The notes: generated by a model from the sequence alone, not told the origin. Shown: positions 1 through 10,620, counted from the first letter of the stretch. The stretch: DNA of 64,000 bases from Fasciola hepatica (GCA_948099385.1 CANUEZ040000024.1:23905001-23969000); one strand, 5' to 3'. Numbers and translations: made by a program.

Positions 1-227
1 AGTCGCAATCCGGTTTTTACTGCAGCTGTACAATAAATCATTTGCTGTATTGTAGAAAATAATTTTGGTTTCACAAATGGGTTTCTAGCCGGGGTCCGAC
101 ACACAATATGGGCTTATAAAGCTTGTCGATGTCATTACTCCGTTCTAGTCCGCAGACGTGTTCACTTTCTGACTGGGGTAATCCAGCCAGGACTGATCGT
201 TATAAGAATTTCTGGCAAGGCTGAGTA

Positions 228-1110
228 ATGACAGTTCCAGTGGAATTTATGCAGCAGCTACTTAAGCATCAATAAGAACAGTTTGAAATTTTAATTCAGT
301 GGCTTTCAGTGCAGCCAAAAGTGGACAGCCCAAAGATTTCAATTGTCCAGGCGCTGTTTCAAAGTATGAGTGAATTTCGTTACCAGCCTGACGACGGTGT
401 AACGTTTGACTCGTGGTGTCGTAGATACGGAGATATTCTTAGAGTTGATGGTGCCACGCTTGGAGAGGCCTCTCGAGTACAACTTCTGTTGCGTAAACTG
501 GGCCCGACTGAACAGGAAAAATGCCGCGGTTTCTTCCTACCAAAGCATTTAAGAGACCTTGATTTAGCACAACTGTAAAACACTTCAGTGCCATTTTCAG
601 TGAAAGTTCCTGTTTACTTAATACACCATACCAGTGTTTGTAAAATTTCGAAAAGTGCTAACAATGAGTTTGTCTCCTGTGCAGGCCTTGTTAACCGTGA
701 TTGTGATCGTTTCACACTCCAGAGTCTCACAAATGATCAGTCCAAAACTCTTATTTTCGTCTGTGGTCTCCAGGCACCTGCTGACAGTAACATTCACACC
801 CGGTTCTTGGCGAAGCCTGAAACAGACCCCGAAATCACATTACAACAAATCGCCAAGGAGCGTCAGCTCTTGACGAATTGAAAACGTGATGCCCAGATGA
901 TCCAGAAACAGAGATGCAGCAAGCTCCCGTGACCAGTTTTTTACCTACATCTAGAAGACCACGAAGTCCCCAACCAAACTTTCGATACAGACCATGTTTG
1001 TACTGCGGATTGTGGCATTTCTCTCGGTTTTGTGCGTACAGATCACTTGAATGTGGAATTTGTGGTGGAATCTGTTGTACAAAAAAGCATCGGTCGCGGC
1101 CGTCCTAAGA
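228..1110 (+). pseudogene. gag pseudogene of the CsRn1-like element
   Basis: A start codon at 228 opens a frame that hits TAA at 273-275 and continues in the same frame from 309 to 578, where another TAA ends it. This part has the typical gag pattern of a capsid-like helix region ending in a Leu-Leu-Arg-Lys-Leu motif. The next section (588-881) shifts frame but keeps gag-like text, including VCGLQAPADS. A cysteine-rich segment at about 990-1090 reads CLYCGLWHFSRFC, a C-x2-C-x3-H-x4-C box, one residue shorter than the usual retroviral knuckle, followed by more cysteines. At least two stops and one or more frameshifts make it non-functional. Confidence 0.8.
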
Positions 1111-1179
1111 CACACTCATACGACGGTGCACCAACCAGACGTAGTAGTTCTTCAAACCTCATTTTTGCTTTGAATGCTC

Positions 1180-1400
1180 CCGATTTTCAGTCCCGTGAGA
1201 AGTATATTTATATTTGCTCTAATAACCTGCCCGTGAAATTGCAAGTGGACACAGTGTCTGACGTGACTATCAGTTTTGGAACACCGAGGAATTTACTAGG
1301 CAAATCAGTCTTTCAACACACTATCCAAATTACTCGCGCAACTGCACGTGACCACGTGCCATTTGTTAGTGAGTTTCGGTGTGAAATTTTCTTTTCATGA
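1180..1400 (+). pseudogene. aspartic protease remnant of the CsRn1-like element
   Basis: The frame of 1032-1400 contains LPVKLQVDTVSDVTISFG. This is the position of the retropepsin D-T-G-S/A active site, with the essential glycine read as valine (codon 1254-1256). In known retropepsins the DTG glycine is needed for activity, so this copy should be inactive even if translated. The frame ends at a TGA near 1398. It lies between the gag zinc knuckle and the reverse transcriptase, as expected for Ty3/gypsy. Confidence 0.7.
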
Positions 1401-1699
1401 CTGTCATTCATGCGGTACGCGTTGAATATTGAAACTCAATCACTTGAACAAACTCCCACTCGGTATTGATTGGATAGACAAGTTAGATTTGTGGCAGTTT
1501 CCGTTCAATGAAATTTGTGGTTTTTCTGACTCTATGCCACCCTGACAGTCAAACCATGTCAGCGATGTTGTATCAGTGTCCTCGAATGACTTGTGTCTTG
1601 AAATTTTAAGTTTTAGAACTAAATATCCTGACTTTTTCCGATGGTCTTGGTTTATGCTGTAAGACAACGGATTTTCACATGGTAATCCCTGCACTAGAC

Positions 1700-2870
1700 C
1701 TGTAATTTATCCAAAAAGACCTGTACCTTACGCATCAGTGGAGCTTATTGACCGCGAGTAGGCTAGGTTAGAGCACCTGGGAGTAATTTCCCCTGTCAAC
1801 CACTGATCATGGGTGACGCAGATGGTGGTTGTCCAAAAAGCGAATGGGACAATCAGAATCTGCGCCGAATTTTTAAACGGATCTGAACCGATGTCTTGAG
1901 ACACATCCGTATCCACTACCTACGCCAGATGATTTGTTTGCCAAGTTGAAAGGCAGCAGAATATTTTCAAAATCCGATTTTTTTAATTCCTATCTACATG
2001 TTGAGGCTGAGGACGAAGGCCAGGAGTTGCTTACTGTAAACTGTAACAGGGGTCTATATAGCTGCAGTTGTTTGCATTTTTGTGGTAAAGGTGCCGTAGC
2101 AATTTTTCGGCAGATAATGGATACGATGTTAGAGGGCCTAGGAATCGCAATGGCATACCTAGATGACAATTATCGTTAGCAAAACGATGATGAAAATATT
2201 AAACATTTAAATATGACCTTGGGGAGAATTTCCGAGTATGGGTTCCGAGTCCATCCTCAGAAACGTTCATTCGGATTATCCAGTATCACTTAGCTGGGGT
2301 TCATCATTGCAGTACTGATAGGAGACCGGATCCGATGAAGATAGCAGCAATAAAGCGCATGCCCACTCCAACCAATAAAGAAACACTGCAGCCCTTACTT
2401 GGACCTGTAAATTACTATCACTATTTTATACCACCGATATTATCAACTACGAGCTCCCTTGAACCAACTACTGACGCGAAACACCGAATGGCACTGGTCA
2501 CATGCGAGTCAGAACGCATTTGTCACCATCAAACGAGTTCTGACGTTCGACTTACTCCTCATTCATTGTGATCCCAAGTTAACCATGATTGTAGCCACTG
2601 GCGATTCCGCGTATGGTACTGGAGGCTGCTTTACTGCACGAATTTTTCAATGCCAGTCGCAAGGCTGTGTACCATGTCTCTAGATCACCCACAGAATCAG
2701 AAAAGAATTACAATCAAACTAAAAGAGGAGGACGGGCACTGATTTTCGCACTCAAAAGTTTCATAAAATGTTACTTAGAAGAAAATTTACCCTGTTCACT
2801 GATCAGAGGCCTTTATTACCCACCTTTTCCCGAAGAAGAGAGTACCAGTGCATAAAACAAATCGCTAGCA
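1700..2870 (+). pseudogene. reverse transcriptase-RNase H pseudogene of the CsRn1-like element
   Basis: The + frames show the gypsy RT sequence in order. First comes a LEHLGVISPV segment with VVQKANGTIRICAEF near 1760-1880. The 1934-2179 frame follows with the Asp/aromatic palm region and the YLDD catalytic box at 2156-2167, which is intact. The RT connection region then reads AAIKRMPTPTNKETLQPLLG at about 2344-2403. RNase H remnants follow at 2540-2860 (frames 2459-2683 and 2613-2855), including VYHVSRSPTESEKNYNQ. Stops and frame changes occur throughout (for example TAG just after YLDD), so no continuous product is possible. Confidence 0.8.
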
Positions 2871-3260
2871 GCATTGGGGCATAGTGTTGTTAGGCTTTGA
2901 TTTTTAGTTACGCTTCATAAAAACAACAAGTTTTGGGAACTCCAATGACCTCTCCAGACTAGTAGCTGATTATGGTGGCCGTATTCCTGGTGAGGATAGT
3001 GTAATTGCATCGATGGCCGTTGATTCTGATGTTTATTATGTTTTCGACGATTCGCTCCGCGGTCTACCAGTCACCGCTGAAATGATCCGGCGCGAAACAG
3101 CGAAGGACAGATTATTGCTGGACTTGCTGCTTTAATGTAGAAAAGGTTGACCCAGCTACCTTCCAGGCTGAGCTTGCCAAGAGTTCTTCAAGAGGAGATT
3201 AGCCTTATGTATGGAACAAGTAAGTCTGATGTTCGGTGAGCGAGTTATCCTGCCCCAGAC

Positions 3261-4260
3261 ATGCAGTCAGCAGAGTTAAAACAATTCCACGATGGTTACC
3301 CTGGTATCAGTCGCTTGAAGGCACTCGCTCGGAGTTACGCACATTGGACCTTTATGAATCAACAAATTGAACACGAGGTAAAAGCTTGCTACAACTGTTC
3401 AAAGATGACTAAACTACCACCTCAGATGGAATCCCAACCATGGGAACCCCCAGCGGCCTCCTGGTCCCGCATTCACATTAATTTCGCCGGGCCCCATCGA
3501 CGGCATGTATTAGTCATTGTTGACGCCTACAGCAAATGGTCCGAAGTGATTCCTATGCGCATCATGACCTCAGTCTATGTAATTGCAAAAGTGAGTAGAA
3601 TATTTGCTCATTTCGGTGTGCCTGAAGTTCTCGTCTCTGTTAATGGTCCACAATTTCCATCTTCACCGTTTGCAGTATATTGTGCTTCAAAAAGCTTCCT
3701 CCACGTTCGCTCCCCCGGAGTATCACCCACTGTCGATTGACCAAGTAGAACGATTTGTTGACACTTTTAGGCGCTCACTGATTAAGTCACAAGGGGGAGG
3801 GAGGGGGAATACTACAGTCAATTGGTGCTCCCCTCCTGACATATAGCTCGACTCCGAACCCAGCTATCACAGAGCAGAAGTTTCCAGCCGAACCGTTCCT
3901 AGGCGGACGGATGAGACTGACCCTGGATGCCATGATCAAGGTCGCTCAGGGTACTAAAGAACCGCAAATTCATACACCCGTTGATGTCAGAGCACCTAAG
4001 ACTGGAGATCAAGTTTTTGTGCAAAATTTTCGGAACGGTTTGGAGAAATAAATTCCCGAACAGACTGTGAGACGAGAAGGAACAGTCACGTATTAGGTTA
4101 GCGTGGGTGGTTTCATCTGGACCAGGAATGTTAACCATCTCAGACCTCGAAATATGCTGCACAAATCAGTGGAACTTCCCTCCAATTTCTTACCTATGGA
4201 TGTGTTGATGGATCATCGAGATGTCAAAACAAGCCCAGAAGATGTCGTCACCCCATAGAG
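3261..4260 (+). pseudogene. integrase pseudogene of the CsRn1-like element
   Basis: Frame 3261-3740 starts with an HHCC-like zinc-binding region (FHDGYPGISRLKALARSY, then CYNCSK), in which the second His position reads Tyr. The catalytic core follows. The first catalytic Asp position reads Asn (HINFAG, codon 3480-3482), and the second reads Val (VSVNGPQF, codon 3639-3641). The Glu of the D,D35E triad is kept in VERFVDTFRR, but in another frame (3748-3750). After a further frame change the C-terminal integrase text continues to about 3950 (TPNPAITEQKFPAE). Two of three catalytic residues are lost, so it is inactive. Confidence 0.8.
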
Positions 4261-4520
4261 GCACCTGACCAGCTAGACCGGAGACACTCAAGACGAGTTC
4301 GGGCTTCAACACGCCGGTCGAATATGAATCCCAGAAATCGAACTTATAAAACTACCGTAGCTCAGATTACTGAACATCGTCAAAGGAGGAAGGTGTAGTG
4401 AGACCACAAATCAGTCCATTCACATCGCAGTTGATGTCCTTCCAAGCTCGTTGGGCCGAAAGTGACTGACCGGCTTCTTCTTCTTCTTCACTCACGCTTG
4501 TGTGGGACCTTGGACTCAGT

Positions 4521-4600
4521 CCCGTAATTAGTGTGTGTGTGTGTGTGTGCTTGTGAGAGAGAGAGAGAGCGTACGTGCGTGCGTACGCACTATTACGGGG
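4521..4600. repeat. Compound microsatellite between inverted arms
   Basis: A (GT)n run at about 4531-4549 passes into (GA)n at 4555-4569 and then CGTG/CGTA repeats to 4590. It is flanked by CCCGTAATTAGTG (4521-4533) and CACTATTACGGG (4588-4599), which are reverse complements apart from one base. The segment GTGCGTACGCAC at 4579-4590 is itself a perfect palindrome. Confidence 0.75.
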
Positions 4601-5283
4601 CCATCAAATATCTCAGGGGGTTCACTACCTTGTTTTTGGACAGTTCAACTAACCCCATGCAGTTTTAATCCTCCAAGTTTCATCTCAAGCCCATTTCTGT
4701 TAGCCGAATCCTAACAGAACAAAACAACATTCATTTGGTGCTGTATTTCAAATGTGATTCCACTTTCTCAAACGGTCTCGTAAAGATCCATGAACAAGGA
4801 TAAACAGAAGAAATGATTGTTGCAAAAATGACTATCCTACTGTCCATGCAGTCGTATCATTTTCTCATACAGCTACACAATTCGCCAACTCTAATCGGTT
4901 TGACTGCTCTTCAAACCCCTGTGATTTTTCCGTTCCCACACTTATCTCTTGTTCGCGTTGTGGTTTGTGCTTGCGGGAACGTTTTGTTTCCTCGGGGAAA
5001 TATTAAGAGATGAGTTGGTTGACGGCTGGACACACTGGATAGTGTCAGGTGGAATTCATCCAGATCAGAGGAGGATGGACTAATACCATTTTAGTGTGAC
5101 TGACATCAGATCAAGAAAGCAGATGTTGGTGTAAAATATGCACACCTGAAATATCGCAGTTACCCGGAAAAGAACTGGTTTCTATTTGCTAATCCGTCCA
5201 GCGTGAAGGCGTGTTTTGTGTGTGTCTGTGTCGATTGCATTTTGGGGATCATCTAATCGACTCAAAGCAACGCAGATCCCCCC

Positions 5284-5286
<3 letters not shown>
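4601..5286. other. Non-coding stretch, nothing recognised
   Basis: Only short chance ORFs are present (for example 4813-5013, 66 codons). It may include a decayed 3' LTR of the upstream element, but without a second LTR to compare I cannot show this. Confidence 0.4.

Positions 5287-5329
<43 letters not shown>
5287..5329. repeat. (CA)n microsatellite
   Basis: About 21 uninterrupted CA units preceded by a C run. The overlapping ORFs on both strands (5211-5507 and 5249-5494) are produced by this repeat and are not genes. Confidence 0.95.
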
Positions 5330-5330
<1 letters not shown>

Positions 5331-5574
5331 ATCACTGACGTCTTCACACTGGCCTTGGCGGTCAAATTAGCCGCATTGTCATCGTTCCCATTTCCCTCTG
5401 GGCAGATCAGTATGGCCTTTTTAAGTGCGGAACTGTCATTTCGAAACGTTGGCACATTTCGATCGTTCACTTTCTTTGTCATCAAAATTTGCACTTATGG
5501 AGGATGATCTCATACATCATCCTTTATGCTAACTGTGGTCAAACTGTCAGCATGGTGGACTTCTGGACTTTCTG

Positions 5575-5705
5575 TGCCGTGGTCAAATCCTTGAGCGGCC
5601 GCCGATCACTCTTTCCAAGAGGCGGCCTTTAACTGACCGCAACCCCCTTCCAGAAATATTATACTACTATTCTATGATAAAAAGAAGTAAATAAATAACA
5701 TGAAT
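5575..5705 (+). repeat. SINE-like family 4, copy a
   Basis: This copy has GTGGTCAAATCC, a degenerate pol III B-box, then a GC-rich middle, then GACCGCAACCCCCTTCCAGAA and an AT-rich tail with AATAAA-like text. It matches the copy at 6345-6480 and the tail at 11905-12005. The family was defined only by comparison inside this window. Confidence 0.55.
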
Positions 5706-5773
5706 CAAAAAACATGCAGCTATGAGGCGAAGTACGCCGTTGACAGACTACCAGAATAACCTAGCGGTACCGT

Positions 5774-5804
5774 ATGTGTGTGTGTGTGTGTATGTGTGTG
5801 TGTG
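5774..5804. repeat. (TG)n microsatellite
   Basis: An imperfect TG repeat with one TA interruption. Confidence 0.9.
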
Positions 5805-6344
5805 AATCAAAATCAAGCGGTCCGGGTTTGAATGCACTTTGGGACTGGTTGGATAAACTCTGCTATAACCGATTCCCCTAATACGCCTGATGAATCAGCT
5901 CCAGATTGTCGTTTCTATTATTTTTAACGATCAGTTCAACGCTGATGCTGCAGGATGTATCGTCTGATAACAATTTCATTTCCGTTTACGATTAATTTGA
6001 ACACAACACTATTGCTGAATGTATGAATGAATGCAGCCCATAGATAAAGAAAATAATAATTTTCCGTTCTGATTGGAGAGCTCGGTACCAACTTATGAGT
6101 AAGGGAAGATCGGATTTGACCAACCGCTCCCACCGTTTCGTAGCGGCACTGGAAACAACACATCTAGTCTGTTCTAGCGAACACAGACAACCAATGATAA
6201 CTGTTGTTCCATGTAACCTGACCACTTCACCATTCGTCTATTTGTACGTCATCAAAAAGGACTAACTAACCTTGTCTTTGGGATGGTACCTATGATCGAC
6301 TGTGATCGAATGATTATCATTGGGGATTTTGGAAAAGAACGACT

Positions 6345-6480
6345 TGCGTTCGATTCCCGCAGCAGCAGGTCACTTCTCCAGTTGACGGCCTTCGATTGGT
6401 CGCAGTTCCCTTCCAGAAATGTCGTGCTTTGTTGTATAATATGTAAAGGAAGCAAAGAGGATGTAGAATACAAACAAAAA
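6345..6480 (+). repeat. SINE-like family 4, copy b
   Basis: It contains GCGTTCGATTCCCG, a good match to the tRNA B-box. It then shares GGTCACTTCTCCA and GGTCGCAGTTCCCTTCCAGAAA with copy a in the same order. The short ORFs on both strands across it are repeat-derived. Confidence 0.55.
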
Positions 6481-6699
6481 AATCATTGTGAAAGAAAATG
6501 AAATTGTCCACGAATGTCCGTTGCAGACAACAAGCTTAATAAAACAGCGGAGAAAAACTCAGTCTACTCATCATTGTGCTGTGCTAAAGATAGAAAATAA
6601 TCCATCCATTTCGACAATCAGATTGGAAGATGGGATAAATGGGGCTATAGAAGCTAGAACGTATACTGTGAAAAAATTTCAGAGAAAGCTAGTGTTCTA

Positions 6700-7640
6700 A
6701 ATTGCTTTACTAAGATATTGGTGATGATCTTTTTGAAGCTCTCGGTTACCCATCCTCTCTTTTTCTGTTCACATCTGTCGATTGCTTTGAGCGATGGTCC
6801 ATGACTATCCACGTAAGTGACACCTCCAGTGAAACAATGTCCAAAAGGTCTCTACATGACTGGATTTGTGTTTTGTGTTTCAGCTGCCACCGTCATGGAT
6901 AGTGGTGCACATTTTCAATTCAAACTTTTCAGTGATTTTACTCCTGTCCTTGGGTTTCAACATCTTAGCACAATTGCGCGTCACCCACTACGTGTTGGAC
7001 AAATGGAAAACTTTCACAGACAACTAAAAGCTTCTTTCATCTCCTTCTCTCCTTGAGTAAAGTGGCTAGAGGCCTTTCCATTAATCCCGTTGTCCATACA
7101 TTCTGCCCTAAAGGAATATTTCCGTTTTTGTCTCAATGATTTGATGTTCAGCACACCCCAGCAACTACCCGGTGAAATTTTGGGAAGTAATCCAAACGAT
7201 AGTGATCTCCCTAACTCTGTTCTTCCATAACAGTTCTACGTCATTCCGTTCTCTCCTAACTGGGTCATCCGTTCGTCCCACTGACATTACCAAACAATTA
7301 ACTACGTGATTTCATATTTTCTTCCTTGTGATACTGGTTAACCCCGGTGGCATGCAGCATACTCAAGCCCGATAACGATAATTTTTGTGATTGATAAAGT
7401 CGGTCGGCCGGATACTGTCAGGACTGATCATCTGAAGGTAGCATACTACGATTCGGACTAATTGGCCTCATTTCTCTCCACGGAAACTCCTAATTCTGCT
7501 TCCAATGATGCCAGTCCCCGTGTTCTTAATGATCTAAGCAATTCCCTAGAGAATGACACTCTTCTTCCCCTTACAATCTCTTTCTGGCCGCCAGGTGGTT
7601 AAACCTGTCGGTTTTCAGCTCCTCGAGTGTTTTTGTTCAC
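6700..7640 (+). pseudogene. Second Ty3/gypsy relic: integrase and pol C-terminus
   Basis: Frames switch several times but give a continuous gypsy integrase text. LFTSVDCFERWS at about 6744-6791 holds the first catalytic Asp region. TVMDSGAHFQFKLFSDF follows in frame 6817-7056 and holds the second. Then come MENFHRQLKASF (the conserved ERFHRQLK-type motif, with its catalytic Glu kept), LEAFPLIPLSIHSALKEYF at about 7060-7120, and GRPDTVRTDHLKVAYYDSD near 7405-7460, the chromodomain-like or GPY tail region. It ends near 7640 in a proline-rich tail. No gag or RT lies upstream, so this is a 5'-truncated fragment, different from the element at 1-4420. Confidence 0.7.
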
Positions 7641-8895
7641 AAGTGTCTACACCCATCTGAAAGAGGCTCTGTAAGTGCAGTATTGTATAGCGTCGCACCA
7701 TCAAGTCAACCAGAAAGAAGGCGTGTAAAATACGGGATATTTTCTAATGAACGTTTTTATTTAAGTTATGCTAACTGTAATTCCGTTTAGCAGCATTTGG
7801 CATTTACCTCAAAAATAACCTGATCTAACAAAATTGATTTTCAAGACCAACCGAACAAGACATCGGTTCTTATTCACCTCGAAAATAATTACTGGAATCA
7901 CAATGATGCCATCATTTCGACTGCCGGCAAACAATAAGGCACACGAAACGTTTGTGCACCAAAGCCAATCCGTAAAATGATCAATTTTGACCAATTGAAA
8001 GCCCTGACAGTCACGATTGGTCCAATGACAGTGACAGGCGTAGTCTTTCATACCGTCGTCTCTTCTCTCTCTCACCTACGATATTGTCTCATAGGCCAAT
8101 CAGAACTCGCAGTCGCACACTGGATCCACAAGCACATGCACAAAGAGGTGAACGACAGAACAGCTCGGCTATGCCGAACCCCTATCACAAAGCCTGACCT
8201 GATGATGATCTCATTACAGACACAAAGTCTCTTAACTGACAAGTTGACTAACACATATGTGCACAAACGCAACCGGTCCATTTGGATGATGAGCGTAAAC
8301 AATGCACGAAGAAATGTGCTCGCATTGAGTTACACTTTTCACCTCCCTTCCCCCATAAAATGAGTGCGTAAACTAGGAGTGCGTCCGCGCTACATGAAAT
8401 CATGATACTGGCAGATCGTTCAAAGTTGCGTCACTTCGGCTTTATGTGAGTCTAATTGGTTTACATATCAGGCACAGCAGGGAGCACCTGACAACAAAAG
8501 AGCTAACGTATCCGTATCACCAACTTCTCAACCTTCAGTTCATTTTCTGCGGACATATCGTTTCAGGCAAAATTTGGGGGTAGTGGCTGCGCACGCACCT
8601 GTAATCTCTGTATGTGTTTGTGGATTTATCGAATATTGTTCGCGTGGAATTCTTATGCTATTAGTCATTACACGTGTGACGTTAATTACAAATTCTGTGT
8701 ACAACGACGAATAAAAAGCTCTGGCTGTCAATTCTGGTGAAATCAGTACTTATTCTCATCAGACAACGTGATCTTCCTGTTGGATTTGTGCGAGAATTCG
8801 GATTTTCATTCGACTGTCTGCTTAATTTCTCTGTATGAGGGTTTATTGTAAGCCCGAGCGAGTGGTTTTGAATATAATAAGCTGACAATTCTCCA
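7641..8895. other. Region upstream of the ZIC coding exon
   Basis: No supported coding sequence. The 128-codon frame 7977-8363 has no recognisable domain and overlaps the CCAAT cluster, so I treat it as chance. A 5' untranslated exon of the ZIC gene may lie here. A CTGAC branch-like site and CTCCAG at 8891-8896 could be a splice acceptor immediately before the ATG at 8902. Confidence 0.4.
7965..8100 (+). promoter_or_regulatory. CCAAT-box cluster, candidate ZIC promoter
   Basis: Five CCAAT or ATTGG pentamers fall within 136 bases: 7965-7969, 7991-7995, 8016-8020 (reverse), 8022-8026 and 8096-8100. A pyrimidine-rich tract (about 8058-8076) lies among them. By chance about 0.3 would be expected on both strands. 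CCAAT clusters are typical of NF-Y-bound promoters, and this one lies about 0.8 kb upstream of the ZIC start codon on the same strand. No convincing TATA box was seen. Confidence 0.3.
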
Positions 8896-8901
8896 GTTGA
8901 C

Positions 8902-10309
8902 ATGCACGTTCATCTGTCCCCATCAGTTTCCGCAGGAAGCGGCATTTCTGGCGCTAGTCAACGACGAGCTGTCGTAGGACCCAGTTCAAGTACGGCATTG
9001 GCTTACACTCTATATTCGTCCTACACAAACGATTCTCTGTGTCCACGCAGTGAGCAGCACGGAATTGATACTCACAGACGAATAATCAGTCAAACTCACC
9101 AAGCACAATATCAAACCACCGGTCTTTCTAACAACTATACTTCAAATACCGTCAATGATAGCACCCTTGAGAGGAGTAACGTGTCAACTGGGGTAACGAA
9201 CCATAACGATGCGTTAGGTGATCTGTCTTCCGGTTACCCAGCAGCGACAGTGGCCGCGGCTGCTGCAGCAACCTACGGGAACCCGAATGGACGTATCGCC
9301 TATCCACCAAGCACGGCGTATGCTCCGTCTGCTTGTTCTTCCGACGCAGTTACTTCGGCACCGATGAGCTCATTATACTCCATCCCGTACAATACTAGTC
9401 ACTCCCACAGATCTGGACCTGATTTACCCACTACGCAAACTTTCCCATCTTCTCAGTCGACGAATCGTCGACTACCAGTTGATATCTCGCAGTCGTGGTA
9501 TCAATCATCCAATCTGCCTGTAAACCCAACTCCTAATGGCCTGTCAAACGAACCCCAATTTATGTCACAACCTAGCGGACTACACAATTACTGTTCTTGG
9601 GGAGGACCGGCAAATCCATACGATCACTGTTCGCAGTCTCACACTGCCCAGTTGTACAGATATCTTCAGGATCGTCAAGCTAATGCCTATGGTTTAAGCA
9701 AGTCTACTGGTGTTGGTGCTGTCCCAGCTTCTGCAGCAGCAGTAGCCGCTGCCGCAGTACTTCATCAAGAACACAATCGGGTAGCTTGTCTAAACGCAGG
9801 CTACCCGCGTTGCGGTCCATCCGGGTGCAATTCGACGGATGGAATGCCCTCCGCGATCTTTCCTCTCGACAGTAGTTCTCGTTTGGGATCCCGTGTACAT
9901 TCCGGTTCCACAGCTTCGGTAACCACTACGTCAATCCCGATACACGATGAGATTGCTTCTATGAATCGGTCGGTAAACAATGTTGGTGAATTACTCTACT
10001 GCCAATGGGTTGATCCAGTGCCACTGGTCCCTAACGCACCGAGGAAACCGTGTAACAAAGTGTTCGATTCTGTCAGTGAAATTGTCAATCATATCACGTT
10101 GGAACATGTCGGTGGCCCTGAACAGTTAGATCATACGTGCTATTGGCGTGACTGCACCCGAGATGGTCGACCGTTCAAAGCTAAATATAAACTGGTCAAC
10201 CATATCCGTGTACATACCGGAGAAAAACCATTCCCGTGTCCTTTCCCGGGTTGTATGAAAGTGTTTGCCCGAAGTGAGAATTTGAAAATTCACAAACGAA
10301 CACATACCG
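8902..10309 (+). CDS. zic: ZIC/odd-paired zinc-finger transcription factor, exon with fingers 1-3
   Basis: This exon encodes residues 1-469 plus one base of codon 470. ZIC proteins are nuclear DNA-binding regulators of neural and axial patterning. The N-terminus is rich in Ser, Asn, Tyr and Pro, with alanine tracts at residues 114-123 and 275-286. Finger 1 is C367/C384/H397/H402 with the long Cys-Cys spacing typical of ZIC, followed by the family hallmark EHVGGPEQ. Finger 2 is C413/C418/H434/H438 and finger 3 is C446/C451/H464/H468, both nearly identical to ZIC text ([30 protein letters not shown]). It ends at a strong donor, CCG|GTAAGT, phase 1. An in-frame TAA at 8878-8880 bounds the frame upstream. 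The ATG at 8902 has a purine at -3, but possible acceptors at 8895-8896 and 8934-8935 mean an upstream first exon cannot be excluded. Confidence 0.93.
9455..9473. repeat. Perfect short palindrome inside ZIC exon
   Basis: AGTCGACGA and TCGTCGACT are perfect reverse complements separated by one A. It lies in the serine-rich coding region and may be coincidental. Confidence 0.6.
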
Positions 10310-10514
10310 GTAAGTTGAACTCTCCTAATGCACTTTTGACAGTGATCATCTGTGGACACGTATTGCTATTCTTATTTTGTTATTGTTACTACTATTATTA
10401 TTATGAAATCTGTATTCCTCATGCAGCCCAATGCCAGATTTTATCACATTAGGGCATGGTGATGATAAAATGGAATAGTCGACATAAATCCGAATCCAAA
10501 ACCCCGAATTTTGA

Positions 10515-10620
10515 ATTCCTCAGTTGGTAGAGCATCTGCCCTTCATGCGAAAGTCGTCGGTTTGCGGAGCTCGTCCTTCAGATATGAAAAATACAAATGG
10601 ATTTTCCATTGCATAAGATT
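10515..10620 (+). repeat. SINE-like family 1, copy a
   Basis: CAGTTGGTAGAGCATCTGCC matches a tRNA A-box region, followed by a decayed B-box. The end, TATGAAAAATACAAATGGATTTTCC, is shared in part with copies at 16815-16945 and 21800-21925. It is not an intact tRNA, because the arms do not pair. Confidence 0.6.

Larger units (their letters stand above)
1..4420 (+). mobile_element. Decayed Ty3/gypsy LTR retrotransposon, CsRn1-like
   Basis: Reading + strand frames in order gives gag, a zinc knuckle, aspartic protease, reverse transcriptase, RNase H and integrase, which is the Ty3/gypsy order. Every domain is broken by stops or frameshifts, so the element is dead. A purine-rich stretch near 4380-4396 could be the polypurine tract before a 3' LTR. 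I could not find a matching LTR pair or a convincing primer binding site, and the 5' LTR may lie mostly outside the window. Similarity to CsRn1-type trematode elements is from recognition of the integrase and gag sequence style, not from a search. Confidence 0.85.

Noticed and set aside
1..227. 5' LTR and primer binding site of the CsRn1-like element
   Set aside because: No matching 3' LTR sequence or tRNA-complementary primer site could be identified by eye, so only a possible LTR end can be suggested.
7977..8363. 128-codon ORF upstream of ZIC
   Set aside because: No domain, and it overlaps the CCAAT cluster and an opposite-strand ORF. Its composition looks like non-coding DNA.
10310..10452. 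Read-through of the ZIC exon to a stop at 10452, giving a 516-residue protein
   Set aside because: The text after codon 469 is low-complexity and hydrophobic with no finger continuation. A consensus donor at 10310 and a matching acceptor at 26141 restore the finger linker exactly.
10525..10600. Possible tRNA gene with an AGTTGGTAGAGC A-box
   Set aside because: The acceptor and T arms do not pair, the B-box is decayed and the tail is shared with dispersed repeats.
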